DNA of 64,000 nucleotides from contig NZ_CP013854.1 in the NCBI RefSeq assembly GCF_001698125.1, positions 3,658,001-3,722,000 of the forward strand. The letters run 5' to 3'. Each line of letters opens with the position of its first letter. The first letter of the stretch is position 1. The position numbers were made by a program, and so were the translations under genes. This document shows, one piece after another, positions 25,103-34,593 of the stretch. The stretch is from Pseudonocardia sp. HH130630-07 (GTDB taxonomy: Bacteria; Actinomycetota; Actinomycetes; Mycobacteriales; Pseudonocardiaceae). Under the pieces are notes generated by a model. That model was not told where the DNA came from, searched no databases, and saw only the letters and a program-made list of their open reading frames with translations.

Positions 25103-27732
25103 TGGCGACCGCGACCGCGGCGGCGTCGCCGACGACCGCAGCCCGGACTCCAGCCCGGAATCCCGCCCGAGCTACGACGGCGACCGCGTCGGCGACCGCG
25201 TCGGCCCCGGCCGGTCCGCGCTCGCACACGGGCGAACCCGTCAACGACGTGATCGGGTGCCGGCCGCCCGGGACGTCGTGCCGCCCGGTCCGGCGCGCGG
25301 TCGCGCTGAGACTCGCCGTCGCAGTGATCGGCGTCGTCATCATTGCGGGCACAGGTGACGGCGCGCAGGCGGTCGCCGGCCACCCCGGACCGGCCGGCAC
25401 CGCGGTGGTCGTCGCGGCCGGTGTCTCGCCGGGCGGTGCCTGGCAGAGCGGTGCCTGGCAGAGCGGTGCCTGGCAGAGCGCCACCGACCCGACGTCGGGC
25501 GTCCCGGCGCAGGAGCCGTCACCGCCGCCCCCGCCGCCGGATGAGAGCAGGTCGTGCGGGATCACTGATGTGTCGGCGTGCGTCGCGGAGTCGTTCACCG
25601 ACATGGCGCGCTCGGTCGTCGCCGACGTGCTCAATCCGGCGTTGGTGCTGCTGTCGCGGTCGTTGCTGGCGACGCCGCAGCTCACCGAGATGCCGCGGGT
25701 GGCCGAGCTGTGGGGTATGTCGTGGCAGCTGATGGTCACCGTGTACGGGTTGCTGATCGTCGCCGGCGGCCTGTTGGTGATGGTTCACCAGACGATCCAG
25801 ACCCGCACCGGGCTGCGTCAGGTCCTGCCCCGGCTGCTGGTCGGGTTCGTCGCCGGGGCGGTGTCGATGCCGCTGTGTGCGATGGCGATCGAGGTCGCGA
25901 ACGCCCTGTCTCGGGCGGCGATCGGGGACGGGGTCGACCCGGTCACCGGCGCCGGTGGCCTGCAGGAGCTGATGCAGGCCGCGATCACCGGCTCGTCCGC
26001 CACCGGCGGCGCCCCCGCCGGGCTGGTCGCGAGCATCTTCGTGCTGCCGGTGGTCGTGCTGGTGCTCGCGGTGCTGGCCGGGTGGGTGCTGCGGGTCGCG
26101 GTGACGGTCCTGCTGATCGTGGCCGCGCCGCTGGCACTGATGTGGCACGCCCTTCCCCAGACCGAGGGCGTGGCCCGCTGGTGGTGGCGGGCCCTGGCCG
26201 GCTGTCTGGCCACGCAGGTGCTGCAGAGCCTGGTGCTGATCGTGGGCCTGCGGATCATGCTCGTACCCGGGAACTTCGTCCCCGCGATGGGCGCCGTGCC
26301 GACCGGGTCCGGCCTGGTCGCGATCCTCACCGTCACCGTCCTGCTGTGGATCTTGTGGAAGATCCCGGGCTGGGTGTGGTCGTCGTGGATCGGTGGCGGC
26401 GGCCGGGGCAGGTCGATGCTCGGCGCCCTGGTCCGCGGTCTGCTGATCGCCAAGGGCGCCGGACTGCTCAAGGGCGCGCTGTCCGCCGCGGGCTCCCGGG
26501 GCGGGGGCACGTCATCCGGCCGTGGCCGAGGCCCGTCCGGCCCGTCGGATCCGTCGGGCCCGCGGGACCCGTATGTGCAGGCACCGACCGGTGAGGACGG
26601 GCAGACGGAACTGCCCTACGGGCTCAGGCCGCGCCGTCGCCGTCGCCCGCCAGTGGGCCCGCAGTGGCGGCCACGCCCGGGCGACCCGCGGGTGGGCGAC
26701 CTGGCGGCGCACGAGCCGTGGGACGAGCACCGCCGCCCGATCGAGGGGCAGATGGAGCTGCCGCTGCTCGACGACGTCTCCGGTGATCCCCGCCCGGTGC
26801 GCGGTCCGACGGTCGGGCCGCGCCAGTGGCAGTGGCGCCTGCCGATGGGCGCCGAACCCACCGGCCGCCCACCACGGCCGGACCGCGGCAAATACACCTA
26901 TATCCCGCGCGACGAGCCGCTGCGCGGGCCGGTCGCCGGGCAGTGGGCGATGCCGATCCCCGAGGACAACCCGGCGTTCGGGCCCCGCCCGCGGCGCGGC
27001 CCGAAGGTCGGCCCGAACCAGTGGCAGTGGCGGCTGCCGGTCCCCGCCGAGCGGGCACGGCCCGCCCCTGGCCCGGCGCGCGGCTCCACCTCCGCCCCGG
27101 ACCGCGAGCCGAGCAGGGCGCCCGTCGAGGGCCAGTACGAGATCCCGTTCTCCGCCGCCGTTCCCCGAGCGTCCCGGGCGCGCCCGCGCCGCCAACCCCA
27201 GCGCAGCCCGATGCGTGGTCCGGACGTCGGCCCGGATCAGTGGCAGTGGCGGCTGCCGGTCCCTGCCGGGCGCATCCCGCGTGACCGTCGGGCATCGCGG
27301 TTCGTGCCGATGCCCGGCTACCGCGAACCCGCCGACGCCGGTCAGGTGCCGCGCGACTACGTCGCCGGTGAACGGGTCGCCGACCTGCCGCCGCGCCGGC
27401 CGTGGGCCGGTGGGCACCGGCGCGGCGACGGCCAGTTCGGGTTACCGATCCCCGCGCCGAAGCCGACACCACCCGAGCGGGTGGCCTACCGGTTCGTGGC
27501 GACCCCCGGCCGCCCGGAGCCCGCGCAGGCCGGGCAGATACCCGCCGACTACGTCGCCCACCCGCAGAACGAGCACCAGCCGCCACCGGTGCGACGCCCA
27601 CCCGAACCAGCACGACCCCGACCCCCGCGGCCTGCGCCGCCCCGGCACGAGCCACCCGCCCCGCCTGCCCCGTCCGCTGCCGCGCCGTCTCGTCGTCGCG
27701 GCCGGTCGAGCCGCCGCCCCAAGGAGTCCTGA
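25102..27732 (+). CDS. VirB6/TrbL-like polytopic membrane protein with repeat-rich C-terminus
   Basis: 876 aa. An Ala/Thr-rich N-terminus, one hydrophobic segment (~residues 65-85), a GAWQS triple repeat, then five or so transmembrane helices (about 200-460: MVTVYGLLIVAGGLLVMV, LLVGFVAGAVSMPLCAMAIEV, LVASIFVLPVVVLVLAVLAGW, VAVTVLLIVAAPLALMWH, LVAILTVTVLLWILWKIPGW). Residues ~490-876 are a cytoplasmic-looking tail of recurring modules: three copies of GPxVGPxQWQWRLPxP, interleaved EGQxELP/AGQWAMP/DGQFGLP units and two RFVxxPGxxEPAxAGQxPxDYV units. The membrane part fits the T4SS inner-membrane channel; the tail has no counterpart I recognise. Confidence 0.8.
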   Translation: MATATAAASPTTAARTPARNPARATTATASATASAPAGPRSHTGEPVNDVIGCRPPGTSCRPVRRAVALRLAVAVIGVVIIAGTGDGAQAVAGHPGPAGTAVVVAAGVSPGGAWQSGAWQSGAWQSATDPTSGVPAQEPSPPPPPPDESRSCGITDVSACVAESFTDMARSVVADVLNPALVLLSRSLLATPQLTEMPRVAELWGMSWQLMVTVYGLLIVAGGLLVMVHQTIQTRTGLRQVLPRLLVGFVAGAVSMPLCAMAIEVANALSRAAIGDGVDPVTGAGGLQELMQAAITGSSATGGAPAGLVASIFVLPVVVLVLAVLAGWVLRVAVTVLLIVAAPLALMWHALPQTEGVARWWWRALAGCLATQVLQSLVLIVGLRIMLVPGNFVPAMGAVPTGSGLVAILTVTVLLWILWKIPGWVWSSWIGGGGRGRSMLGALVRGLLIAKGAGLLKGALSAAGSRGGGTSSGRGRGPSGPSDPSGPRDPYVQAPTGEDGQTELPYGLRPRRRRRPPVGPQWRPRPGDPRVGDLAAHEPWDEHRRPIEGQMELPLLDDVSGDPRPVRGPTVGPRQWQWRLPMGAEPTGRPPRPDRGKYTYIPRDEPLRGPVAGQWAMPIPEDNPAFGPRPRRGPKVGPNQWQWRLPVPAERARPAPGPARGSTSAPDREPSRAPVEGQYEIPFSAAVPRASRARPRRQPQRSPMRGPDVGPDQWQWRLPVPAGRIPRDRRASRFVPMPGYREPADAGQVPRDYVAGERVADLPPRRPWAGGHRRGDGQFGLPIPAPKPTPPERVAYRFVATPGRPEPAQAGQIPADYVAHPQNEHQPPPVRRPPEPARPRPPRPAPPRHEPPAPPAPSAAAPSRRRGRSSRRPKES
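25435..25479. repeat. 15-bp tandem repeat, 3 units (GAWQS-coding)
   Basis: Three perfect copies of GGTGCCTGGCAGAGC at 25435-25449, 25450-25464 and 25465-25479, in frame in the extracytoplasmic N-terminal part of the VirB6-like protein. Confidence 0.9.
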
Positions 27733-29081
27733 TGCCCGCACCCGTCCAGATCCCGGCCGACGTCGACCGCGAGGACCGCATCCTGGGTGAGCTCACCGCC
27801 CGCCAGGTCGCGATCCTCGGTGGCGCCGCCGTGCTCGCCTACCTCGCGTGGGTGTTGATCGGGCCTACGCACCTGCTGTGGTGCCTGGCCGCGCTCGTCC
27901 CCGTCACCGTCGCAGCGGTCGCGCTCGCGTTCGGCAGCCGCGACGGCCTGTCCCTCGACCGGGTCCTGTGGGCGGCGCTCGTCCAGCGCGCCGAGACCCC
28001 CACCCTGCCCGGCACCCGCCCCACCGAGAACGCCCAGGACCCCGACCACCCCGACGACACCGACGCCGACGTCGGGCACGACCGCGGCCGCCGCCGGCGG
28101 CCGCCGTCCTGGGTCGGACGGGTGGTGCGTGCGCCGGCGGCAGTGCGGGGCGTGCGCGCGCTGTCCCCGCACCTGGGGGTGCTCGACCTCGGCGGGCAGG
28201 GGCTGGCGCTGGTGTGCTCGGTGACCCCGATCCACCTACCGATGCGTACCGAGCCCGAACAGGCTGACGCGCTCGCCGGGTTCGCCCGGTGGCTGCACGC
28301 GTTGGCCGCGCCGGTGCAGATCGTGTCCCGCACCCGCCCGCTCGACCTCGACCCGGTCCTCGCCGACCTCTACCGGCGCGCGGCACGGCTGCCCCACCCG
28401 GCGCTCGCCGACGCCGCCTACGCCCACGCCGCCCACCTCGCCGCGGTCGCCGCCACCACCGAGCTGACCACCCACGAGCACCTGCTCGTGCTCCGCCACC
28501 CCACTCCCGCCCGCACCAACGATGGTGGCGGCTCGGGTGCGCCCGGCCCGGTCGGGCTGGCCCGGGCGACGCGCACGGCGGTGGAGACGCTGTGCCGCCG
28601 CGCCGACGAGGCCGCCGCCCTGCTCGACCCGCTCGGGCTGCGGGTCACTGTGCTCGACGCCCCGAGCGCCGCCCGCGTCGTGCGCGCCGCCACCCGCCCC
28701 GCCGACCCACTCAGCGGACCTGCCCCGCTCCACCCCGCCGAGGCCGCCCGGGACTGGGCTCCCGACCCCCGACCGGCCCCGCCACCACCCCCGCCGCGGA
28801 CGCGAGGCGGCCCGACCCCGGGTGGAACCCCTAGTCCGACCAGAGCGCCGAGCCCGGGATGGGCGCCGTGTCCCGGCTGGGACGAGGCGCCGACGGTCGA
28901 GCTGGATCGCCAACCGACGTACGACGTGTACGGCGACATGGACGACGGCGGGTCGGAAGACCTCGGTGTGGATGGCGTCGAGGGGCTCGACGACGAGCAG
29001 ATCGAGGCGGGCCAGTTCCGGCCCGGCCGTATCCGGGACGCACTCGACGGTCCCGTCTCCGGACAGGGGACGACCCGATGA
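27732..29081 (+). CDS. PrgI/VirB3-like membrane protein
   Basis: 449 aa. The N-terminal IPADVDREDRILGELTARQVAILGGAAVLAYLAWVLI, followed by a second membrane segment and then a SRDGLSLDR.L..AL motif, is the PrgI family pattern; these proteins pair with VirB4 in actinobacterial and Gram-positive T4SS. The remaining ~300 residues contain an SCO-like soluble region (LDLGGQGLALVCSVTPIHLPMRTEPEQADALAGFARWLHALAAPVQIVSRTRPLDL) shared with such proteins, and an acidic tail. ATG at 27732 overlaps the VirB6 stop (TGATG); the stop overlaps the VirB4 start (ATGA). Confidence 0.85.
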   Translation: MPAPVQIPADVDREDRILGELTARQVAILGGAAVLAYLAWVLIGPTHLLWCLAALVPVTVAAVALAFGSRDGLSLDRVLWAALVQRAETPTLPGTRPTENAQDPDHPDDTDADVGHDRGRRRRPPSWVGRVVRAPAAVRGVRALSPHLGVLDLGGQGLALVCSVTPIHLPMRTEPEQADALAGFARWLHALAAPVQIVSRTRPLDLDPVLADLYRRAARLPHPALADAAYAHAAHLAAVAATTELTTHEHLLVLRHPTPARTNDGGGSGAPGPVGLARATRTAVETLCRRADEAAALLDPLGLRVTVLDAPSAARVVRAATRPADPLSGPAPLHPAEAARDWAPDPRPAPPPPPPRTRGGPTPGGTPSPTRAPSPGWAPCPGWDEAPTVELDRQPTYDVYGDMDDGGSEDLGVDGVEGLDDEQIEAGQFRPGRIRDALDGPVSGQGTTR

Positions 29082-31276
29082 GCCCGCGCATGACCCACCC
29101 CGAACCCGCGGCCCGCCGGGAGCAGCAGCGTCGGGGGCGCCGTCGTGGGCGCGACCCGGTCCGCTCCGGACGTCGGGGGCGAACGGGCCGGCGTTCCCGG
29201 TTCGGTCGCCGTGCGGTGGCGGCGCGGGGCTACTTCGATGCGGCCGAGGTGGTGGTGAGCGCGCAGGCGGTACGGGTCGACGGGTTGTGGACATCCACGT
29301 TGTCGTTGACTGGGTTCCCGCAGCAGGTGGGGGCGGGTTGGCTGGCGCCGTTGACCGGACATCCCGGTCTGGTGGACGTCAGCGTGCACATCACCCCGGT
29401 GGACCCGTCGGTAGCGGCCTCACGACTACGTCGTCGGCTGGCCCGCCTGGAGTCCGGACGCCGGATGGGCGCCGAGCGCGGCCGGTTGAGCAATCCCGAC
29501 GAGGAGGCCGCCACCGAGGACGCGCATGCCCTGGCCGAGCGGATCGCTCGGGGCGCGGCCCGGATGTTCGAGACGACGATCACCGTGACCGTGCACGCGG
29601 TGACCCGAGCGGAGCTGGCGGAGGAGGTCGCGGCGGTGCAGGCGGTGGCGTCGTCGCTGCTGATCTCGGCGCGCCCGACGACCGGGCGGGCGCTGCACGC
29701 CTGGCAGACCGGGTTGCCGTGCGGGATCGACCGCGTCCGGACCGGCCGGATCTTGGACACCGCGAGCCTCGCGGCGTCGTTCCCGTTCACCAGTCCCGAC
29801 CTGCCGGCTACCGCACCCGGGCCGGGCGCGGTGCTCTACGGGGAGAACCTGCACAGCTCGGGCCTGGTGTGGTGGAACCGCTGGGACCAGTCGAACTACA
29901 ACCAGACCGTGATCGGCTCCTCCGGAGCCGGGAAGTCCTACCTGGTCAAGTCGGGGCTGCTGCGTGAGCTGTGCACCGGGACCGAGGTGCACGTCGTGGA
30001 CCCCGACGACGAGTACGTGCGGATGGCCGACGCGGTCGGCGGCACCGTGATCCGGGCCGGCGCACCCGGGGTCACCCTCAACCCGCTGGACCTGCCGGTC
30101 CACCTCGACCACGCGACCGGGCGGCGCAGCGCCGCCCCGGACGCGCTGACCCGCCAGCGCCTGGCCGTGCAGACGTTCCTGTCCGTCGCGCTGACCGCCG
30201 ACCTCACCGGCGACAGCTCACCCGCCCCCGGTGGGCCGGGAGCTCTCACCGCGCTCGAGCGCGCCGTGCTCGATGCCGCGATCACCACCGCCTACACCGG
30301 CGCCGGGATCACCGACGACCCACACACCTGGACCCGCCCCGCGCCGCTGCTGACCGACCTGCACCGCGCCCTGCTCGACGTCGGCACCGACTCCGACGCT
30401 GCCGGTCGGCGCTCCACCGACCCTGCAAGTCCCAGCGGATCCGGCGCCGAGCTACGCGCCGACACCGACTCCGGCACGACGGGCGGTGGCGCGACGGGCG
30501 TTGAGGTTGCTTCGGTGGCGGCCGGGTTGGCGGCGCGTTTGTCCCCGTTCACCTCGGGGGCCTACGCGGCGTTGTTCGACGGGCCGTCGAGCGTCGTCGC
30601 GGCCGGGCACCTGGTGGTGTGGTCGGTGCGGGAGCTGCCGGAGGCGTTGCGTCGCCTGGGGATGCTGCTGGTGCTCGACGCGGTGTGGCGCACGGTGACC
30701 CACCCGCACAACCGGCGACCGCGGGTGGTCGTGGTCGATGAGGCGTGGACGCTGTTGCAGCACCCGTCGGCCGCCCGGTTCCTGTTGCGGGCGGCGAAGT
30801 CCGGTCGCAAGCACTGGGCCGGGCTGACCCTGATCACCCAGGACGTCGCCGACGTCCTGGGCTCCGAGCTCGGTCGGGCGGTGATCGCGAACTCCGGCAC
30901 GCAGATCGTCCTGCGCCAGTCGGCCGAGGCCATCGACGACGTCGCCCGCGCGTGCGGCCTGTCCGGTGGCGAGGCGCGGTTCGTGCGCCGCGCCGGACGC
31001 GGCGAGGCGCTGCTGGTGGCCGGCCCCACCCGGGTGGCGCTGTCCGCGGTCGTGTCCCCGACCGAGGACGCGCTGATCACCACCGACCCGCGTCAGCTGA
31101 CCGGCACCGCCGCCACCGGCGGGGACTGGATCGACCTGGACCGTCCGCCCGCACCCCGTCCGGCCGCACCCAGCCCGCCAGCTTCTCGCGCGGCTCCGGT
31201 TCGGCGTGAGGTCGCGGATCCTCGGGTGGCCGGTGCCGCGTCGGGTGCCGCGGACCTGATCGTCGAGGGCTGGTGA
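29078..31276 (+). CDS. VirB4-like T4SS ATPase
   Basis: 732 aa. N-terminal basic tail, then a VirB4-type domain (VDGLWTSTLSLTGFPQQVGAGWLAPL). Walker A is GSSGAGKSYL (about residues 279-288) preceded by NYNQTVI, and Walker B is VVVVDEAWTLL (about 550-560), followed by LTLITQDVADVL and NSGTQIVLRQS, all typical of VirB4/TraC ATPases powering pilus assembly and DNA transfer. A ~50-residue Gly/Ser/Asp-rich insert near residues 370-470 is unusual. Coupled on both sides by 4-base overlaps. Confidence 0.92.
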   Translation: MSPRMTHPEPAARREQQRRGRRRGRDPVRSGRRGRTGRRSRFGRRAVAARGYFDAAEVVVSAQAVRVDGLWTSTLSLTGFPQQVGAGWLAPLTGHPGLVDVSVHITPVDPSVAASRLRRRLARLESGRRMGAERGRLSNPDEEAATEDAHALAERIARGAARMFETTITVTVHAVTRAELAEEVAAVQAVASSLLISARPTTGRALHAWQTGLPCGIDRVRTGRILDTASLAASFPFTSPDLPATAPGPGAVLYGENLHSSGLVWWNRWDQSNYNQTVIGSSGAGKSYLVKSGLLRELCTGTEVHVVDPDDEYVRMADAVGGTVIRAGAPGVTLNPLDLPVHLDHATGRRSAAPDALTRQRLAVQTFLSVALTADLTGDSSPAPGGPGALTALERAVLDAAITTAYTGAGITDDPHTWTRPAPLLTDLHRALLDVGTDSDAAGRRSTDPASPSGSGAELRADTDSGTTGGGATGVEVASVAAGLAARLSPFTSGAYAALFDGPSSVVAAGHLVVWSVRELPEALRRLGMLLVLDAVWRTVTHPHNRRPRVVVVDEAWTLLQHPSAARFLLRAAKSGRKHWAGLTLITQDVADVLGSELGRAVIANSGTQIVLRQSAEAIDDVARACGLSGGEARFVRRAGRGEALLVAGPTRVALSAVVSPTEDALITTDPRQLTGTAATGGDWIDLDRPPAPRPAAPSPPASRAAPVRREVADPRVAGAASGAADLIVEGW

Positions 31277-32259
31277 GCCGGATGCTTCCCATCCTGCCGA
31301 TGATCAGTACGACCGACGCCGTCACGATGGCGGCCGGGGTCCTTGTGGTGGCGGTGTTCGTCGTCGCCGGGCGGGAATGGGTGGGGCGGCTGCGTCACCG
31401 ACGTCTGCTGCGGGGCGCGTGCTGGATCACGGTGCTCGCGCCGCCCGAGGTCGACCCGCACGGCGCGGTCATGTTCTGGCGCGCCGTGCTCGGGCTGTGT
31501 CTACCCAGCCGGTGGCGCGACCGGCTGGCCGGGACGCCGCACGTCGTGTTCGAGTACCGGTTCTCCACCGCCGGGGTCGAGATCGGGGTGTGGGTGCCGG
31601 GCACGGTGTCCGCGTCGTTGGTGGCCTCGGCGATCCGGTCCGCGTGGCCTGGGAGCCACACGCACATCTCGTTCTGCGACCCGCAGTCCGATCCGCCGCC
31701 CGCGCCGCCGGGGCCGGGCCGGGACCGGGAGCGCCGCGCGGTCGCCGGGGGCGTGCTGTGCCTGGCCCGGCCGGACACGTTGCCGCTGGCCGACGATCCA
31801 CCCGGGGACCCGGTGCGCGCGCTGTTGGCGGCGCCCGGCCGTCTGGGTCCGGGCCAGTGGGCGCGGGTGCAGGTGTTGGCCCGCCCGGTCCCGGCCGCCC
31901 GGATGGCCCGCGCCGCAGCATCGGCCGCGCGCGGCGGGCGTGGGCACGGCGCGGGACCGTTGCCGCTGCGGTTGCCGACCGCGCTGGCGTTCGGGCTGGT
32001 CGAGGTCGTCGCCGCGGTCGTGACCGAGCTGGTGTCAGCGCTCGTACCCGGCGGACCGTCGAGCCATCGACCCGCGGCGAGCAGGGCGTCAACGGCGCGC
32101 CCGGCGCGGTCGGGTCCCGGTCCGCAGCGGGTGATGGACGCGGCCGCCGACCGCGCCGTGGCCGGCAAGCTCGGCGCCGCCGCCGGCGGCTACCGGGTCA
32201 CCATCCGCTACGCCGCCGCCACCCCAGTCGAGGAGATCGCGGGGCCGGACGATGAGTGA
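31273..32259 (+). CDS. T4SS-associated membrane protein, conserved hypothetical
   Basis: 328 aa. One N-terminal transmembrane helix (about residues 14-35, DAVTMAAGVLVVAVFVVAG), then a soluble domain with CWITVLAPPEVDPHGAVMFWRAVLGL and FEYRFSTAGVEIGVWVPGTVSASLVASAIRSAWPGS, a block found upstream of TraG-type ATPases in actinobacterial elements. No catalytic motif. Because the next gene (coupling ATPase) lacks transmembrane helices, this protein may be its membrane anchor. GTG start overlaps the VirB4 stop (GTGA). Confidence 0.6.
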   Translation: MSRMLPILPMISTTDAVTMAAGVLVVAVFVVAGREWVGRLRHRRLLRGACWITVLAPPEVDPHGAVMFWRAVLGLCLPSRWRDRLAGTPHVVFEYRFSTAGVEIGVWVPGTVSASLVASAIRSAWPGSHTHISFCDPQSDPPPAPPGPGRDRERRAVAGGVLCLARPDTLPLADDPPGDPVRALLAAPGRLGPGQWARVQVLARPVPAARMARAAASAARGGRGHGAGPLPLRLPTALAFGLVEVVAAVVTELVSALVPGGPSSHRPAASRASTARPARSGPGPQRVMDAAADRAVAGKLGAAAGGYRVTIRYAAATPVEEIAGPDDE

Positions 32260-34012
32260 CCAGCAGCGGCACGCGCGAGCACGGAGTCGGGGGATCGCGC
32301 ACAGCGTCGCGTCGGCGTTCGCCGGGCACAACCACTTCCGGCGCCGACGCCTGCGCCGCCCCGACCCGGTCCTGCGGGCGCGGCGGCTGCGCGGCGGGGA
32401 CCTGCTCTCGGTGCCCGAGCTGGCGGCGCTGGCCCGGCTTCCGGTCGGTGAGCACGTCCCCGGGCTGCGCCGCGCCGGTGCCGCCGCTGTCGCGCCGCCC
32501 CCGCAGGTCCCCACCGCCGGGCACGGTGTCCGGCCGTTGGGCGTCTCGGATGCGGTGGCGGGGCGCCCGGTCGGGCTCGCCGTTCCCGATGCCCGCCATC
32601 ACCTGTGGATCGTCGGCGCGACCGGGGTCGGTAAGAGCACCCTGCTCGTGCACGGGGTGCTGGCCGACGCCGCCGCCGGGCGCGCCGCGGTCGTGCTCGA
32701 CCCCAAGGGCGACCTGGTCACCGACATCCTGGCCCGGCTACCCGCCGCCGCCCGCGCCCGCACCGTGGTGATCGGCCCCGACCGGCCGCGACGCGGCCCG
32801 GACGGGTTGGCGTGGCCGTGTCTGAACCCGCTGGCGCCGGCCACCGGGTCGGGGATGGCCGGGGACGTCGACGCGGTCGGTGACGTCGCCGCCGAGAACG
32901 TGGTGACGATCTTTTCCAGGGTGTTCTCCTCGGCGTGGGGGTTCCGCAGCGAGGACCTGCTGCGGGTGGCGTGCCTGACCCTGCGCGCCGGTACCGAGAC
33001 CCCGAGCTTGGACATGCTGCCCGCCCTGCTGACCAACGCCGACGCCCGCGCGCACGCCATCCGCGAACTACCGTCCGGCAGCGTCCACACCGCGGCGCTG
33101 CGTGAGTTCTGGACGTGGTTCGAGCGGTTGTCCGAACCCGCCCGCGCGCAGATCGCCGCGCCGTTGCTGAACAAGCTACGGGCGATCCTGTTGCGCCCGT
33201 TCGCGGCGCGGGTGCTGTGCGGGCCGTCGACGGTCGACCTGACCCACGTCCTGGACCGGGGCGGGCTGCTGCTGGTGCGGATGCCGAAAGGCCCACTCGG
33301 GGAGGACACCGTCCGGCTGCTGGGGTCGCTGATCGTCGCCCAGGTCTGGCAGGCCGCCACCGCCCGCGCCGCCCAACCCGAGCACCTGCGCCGCGACGCC
33401 TCCCTGGTCCTCGACGAGTGCCACAACTTCCTCAACCTGCCCTACAAGATCGAGGACATGCTCGCCGAGGCACGCGGCTACCGCCTCGGACTGACCCTGT
33501 CCCACCAGTACCTCGCACAGCTCCCGCCCGAGCTGCGCGACGGGATCGCCACCGACGCCCGCTCCAAGATCGTGTTCACCTCCGCGCCCGAGGACGCCGC
33601 ACGCCTGGCGAAACACACCGCACCCGAACTCGGCGCCCACGACCTGGCGAACCTCGACGCCTTCCACGCCGCCGCCCGCCTGCTCTGCCACGGCGGCGAG
33701 ACCCGCGCGTTCACCTTCCGCACCCGCCGACTCCCACCACCCGAGCCACCCGATCGGCACGACCGCCCGGAGCGACCCGGGAGTCCGTCCGGCCCGCCGA
33801 CCATCCCACTGCCCCAACCACCCCGGCCGACACCGCGCCGGCCGACACCGCCGATCGCGGCGCCACCTGAACAGGAGCCCCACGATGAACGCCAACGCCC
33901 ACGCAGGCCCGACGCGGCAGCGCTTCACCGACAGCCGCCGCGCCCGCAGCCGTACCGGCCGCGGTCGGCCCTGCGGCCCGAGCCCGGCTCGGCCGGGCCG
34001 TCGTGGGGGTAG
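32252..34012 (+). CDS. TraG/TraD-type coupling ATPase (T4CP) without membrane helices
   Basis: 586 aa. Walker A GATGVGKST (about residues 122-130), LDPKGDLV after it, and Walker B LVLDECHNF (about 384-392), with AEARGYRLGLTLSHQYLAQL and TDARSKIVFTSAPEDA downstream: the TraG/VirD4 core that recruits the DNA-relaxase complex to the channel. No hydrophobic segments precede the core, so it is a soluble member. The C-terminal ~100 residues are Pro/Arg-rich and overlap the start of the next gene in another frame. Starts 8 bases inside the previous gene. Confidence 0.9.
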   Translation: MSDQQRHARARSRGIAHSVASAFAGHNHFRRRRLRRPDPVLRARRLRGGDLLSVPELAALARLPVGEHVPGLRRAGAAAVAPPPQVPTAGHGVRPLGVSDAVAGRPVGLAVPDARHHLWIVGATGVGKSTLLVHGVLADAAAGRAAVVLDPKGDLVTDILARLPAAARARTVVIGPDRPRRGPDGLAWPCLNPLAPATGSGMAGDVDAVGDVAAENVVTIFSRVFSSAWGFRSEDLLRVACLTLRAGTETPSLDMLPALLTNADARAHAIRELPSGSVHTAALREFWTWFERLSEPARAQIAAPLLNKLRAILLRPFAARVLCGPSTVDLTHVLDRGGLLLVRMPKGPLGEDTVRLLGSLIVAQVWQAATARAAQPEHLRRDASLVLDECHNFLNLPYKIEDMLAEARGYRLGLTLSHQYLAQLPPELRDGIATDARSKIVFTSAPEDAARLAKHTAPELGAHDLANLDAFHAAARLLCHGGETRAFTFRTRRLPPPEPPDRHDRPERPGSPSGPPTIPLPQPPRPTPRRPTPPIAAPPEQEPHDERQRPRRPDAAALHRQPPRPQPYRPRSALRPEPGSAGPSWG

Positions 34013-34593
34013 CGGCCGAGTGGCGGGGCTGCGGCTGGCCGTGACGGGGCAGATCCCGGCGACGGTCCGCGCGGCGGTGCTCGACGAGTACCACGCGGAG
34101 TTGTCCCGCCGGCGCCGCGCCGGGGTCCAGGACCGCGTCCGTGACGGCGTCCACCCCGCCCGCGTTCCTTACGGCTACCGCATCTCGACCACCGGACCGG
34201 CCGACGGGGGTCGTGTCGACCCGGCCGCGGGCGGGGTGGCCCCGCCGTATCTGTGGGAGCGCGACGACGCGGCCGCACCGGTCGTGCAGCTCATCTACCG
34301 GATGGGCTGCGACGGCTACAGCGACGCCCGGATCGCGGCGTCGCTGTCCGCCGTCGACGACATCCCCCGACCCGTGAACCCACACACCCGGGGAACCACG
34401 ACGGTGGACGCCCGCCCTCGTCGCCCGCATCCTGACCGATCCCAGCTACTGCGGGCACCAGGTGTGGGGGCGCACCCGACACCGACGACCCGTCCCGGTC
34501 TGCGACTGGATCCGTTCACCGCGAATCAGCCATCCGGCGCTGATCGGCCAGGGCTTCTACGACGCCGTCCAACGCGTACGCACATCCCGCTGA
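33885..34593 (+). pseudogene. Recombinase-domain protein gene with a frameshift
   Basis: From the ATG at 33885 the frame reads LRLAVTGQIPATVRAAVLDEYHAELSRRRRAGVQDRVRDGVHPARVPYGY...YRMGCDGYSDARIAASL, the 'recombinase' domain that follows resolvase domains, up to about 34400. The rest of the domain is in the +1 frame from 34405: WTPALVARILTDPSYCGHQVWGR ... GQGFYDAVQR, with a stop at 34591-34593. The resolvase catalytic N-terminus is absent, so even unbroken it would be an accessory or degenerate protein; such stand-alone recombinase-domain genes follow traG in related elements. The apparent frame to 34757 beyond 34400 is spurious. Confidence 0.65.
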
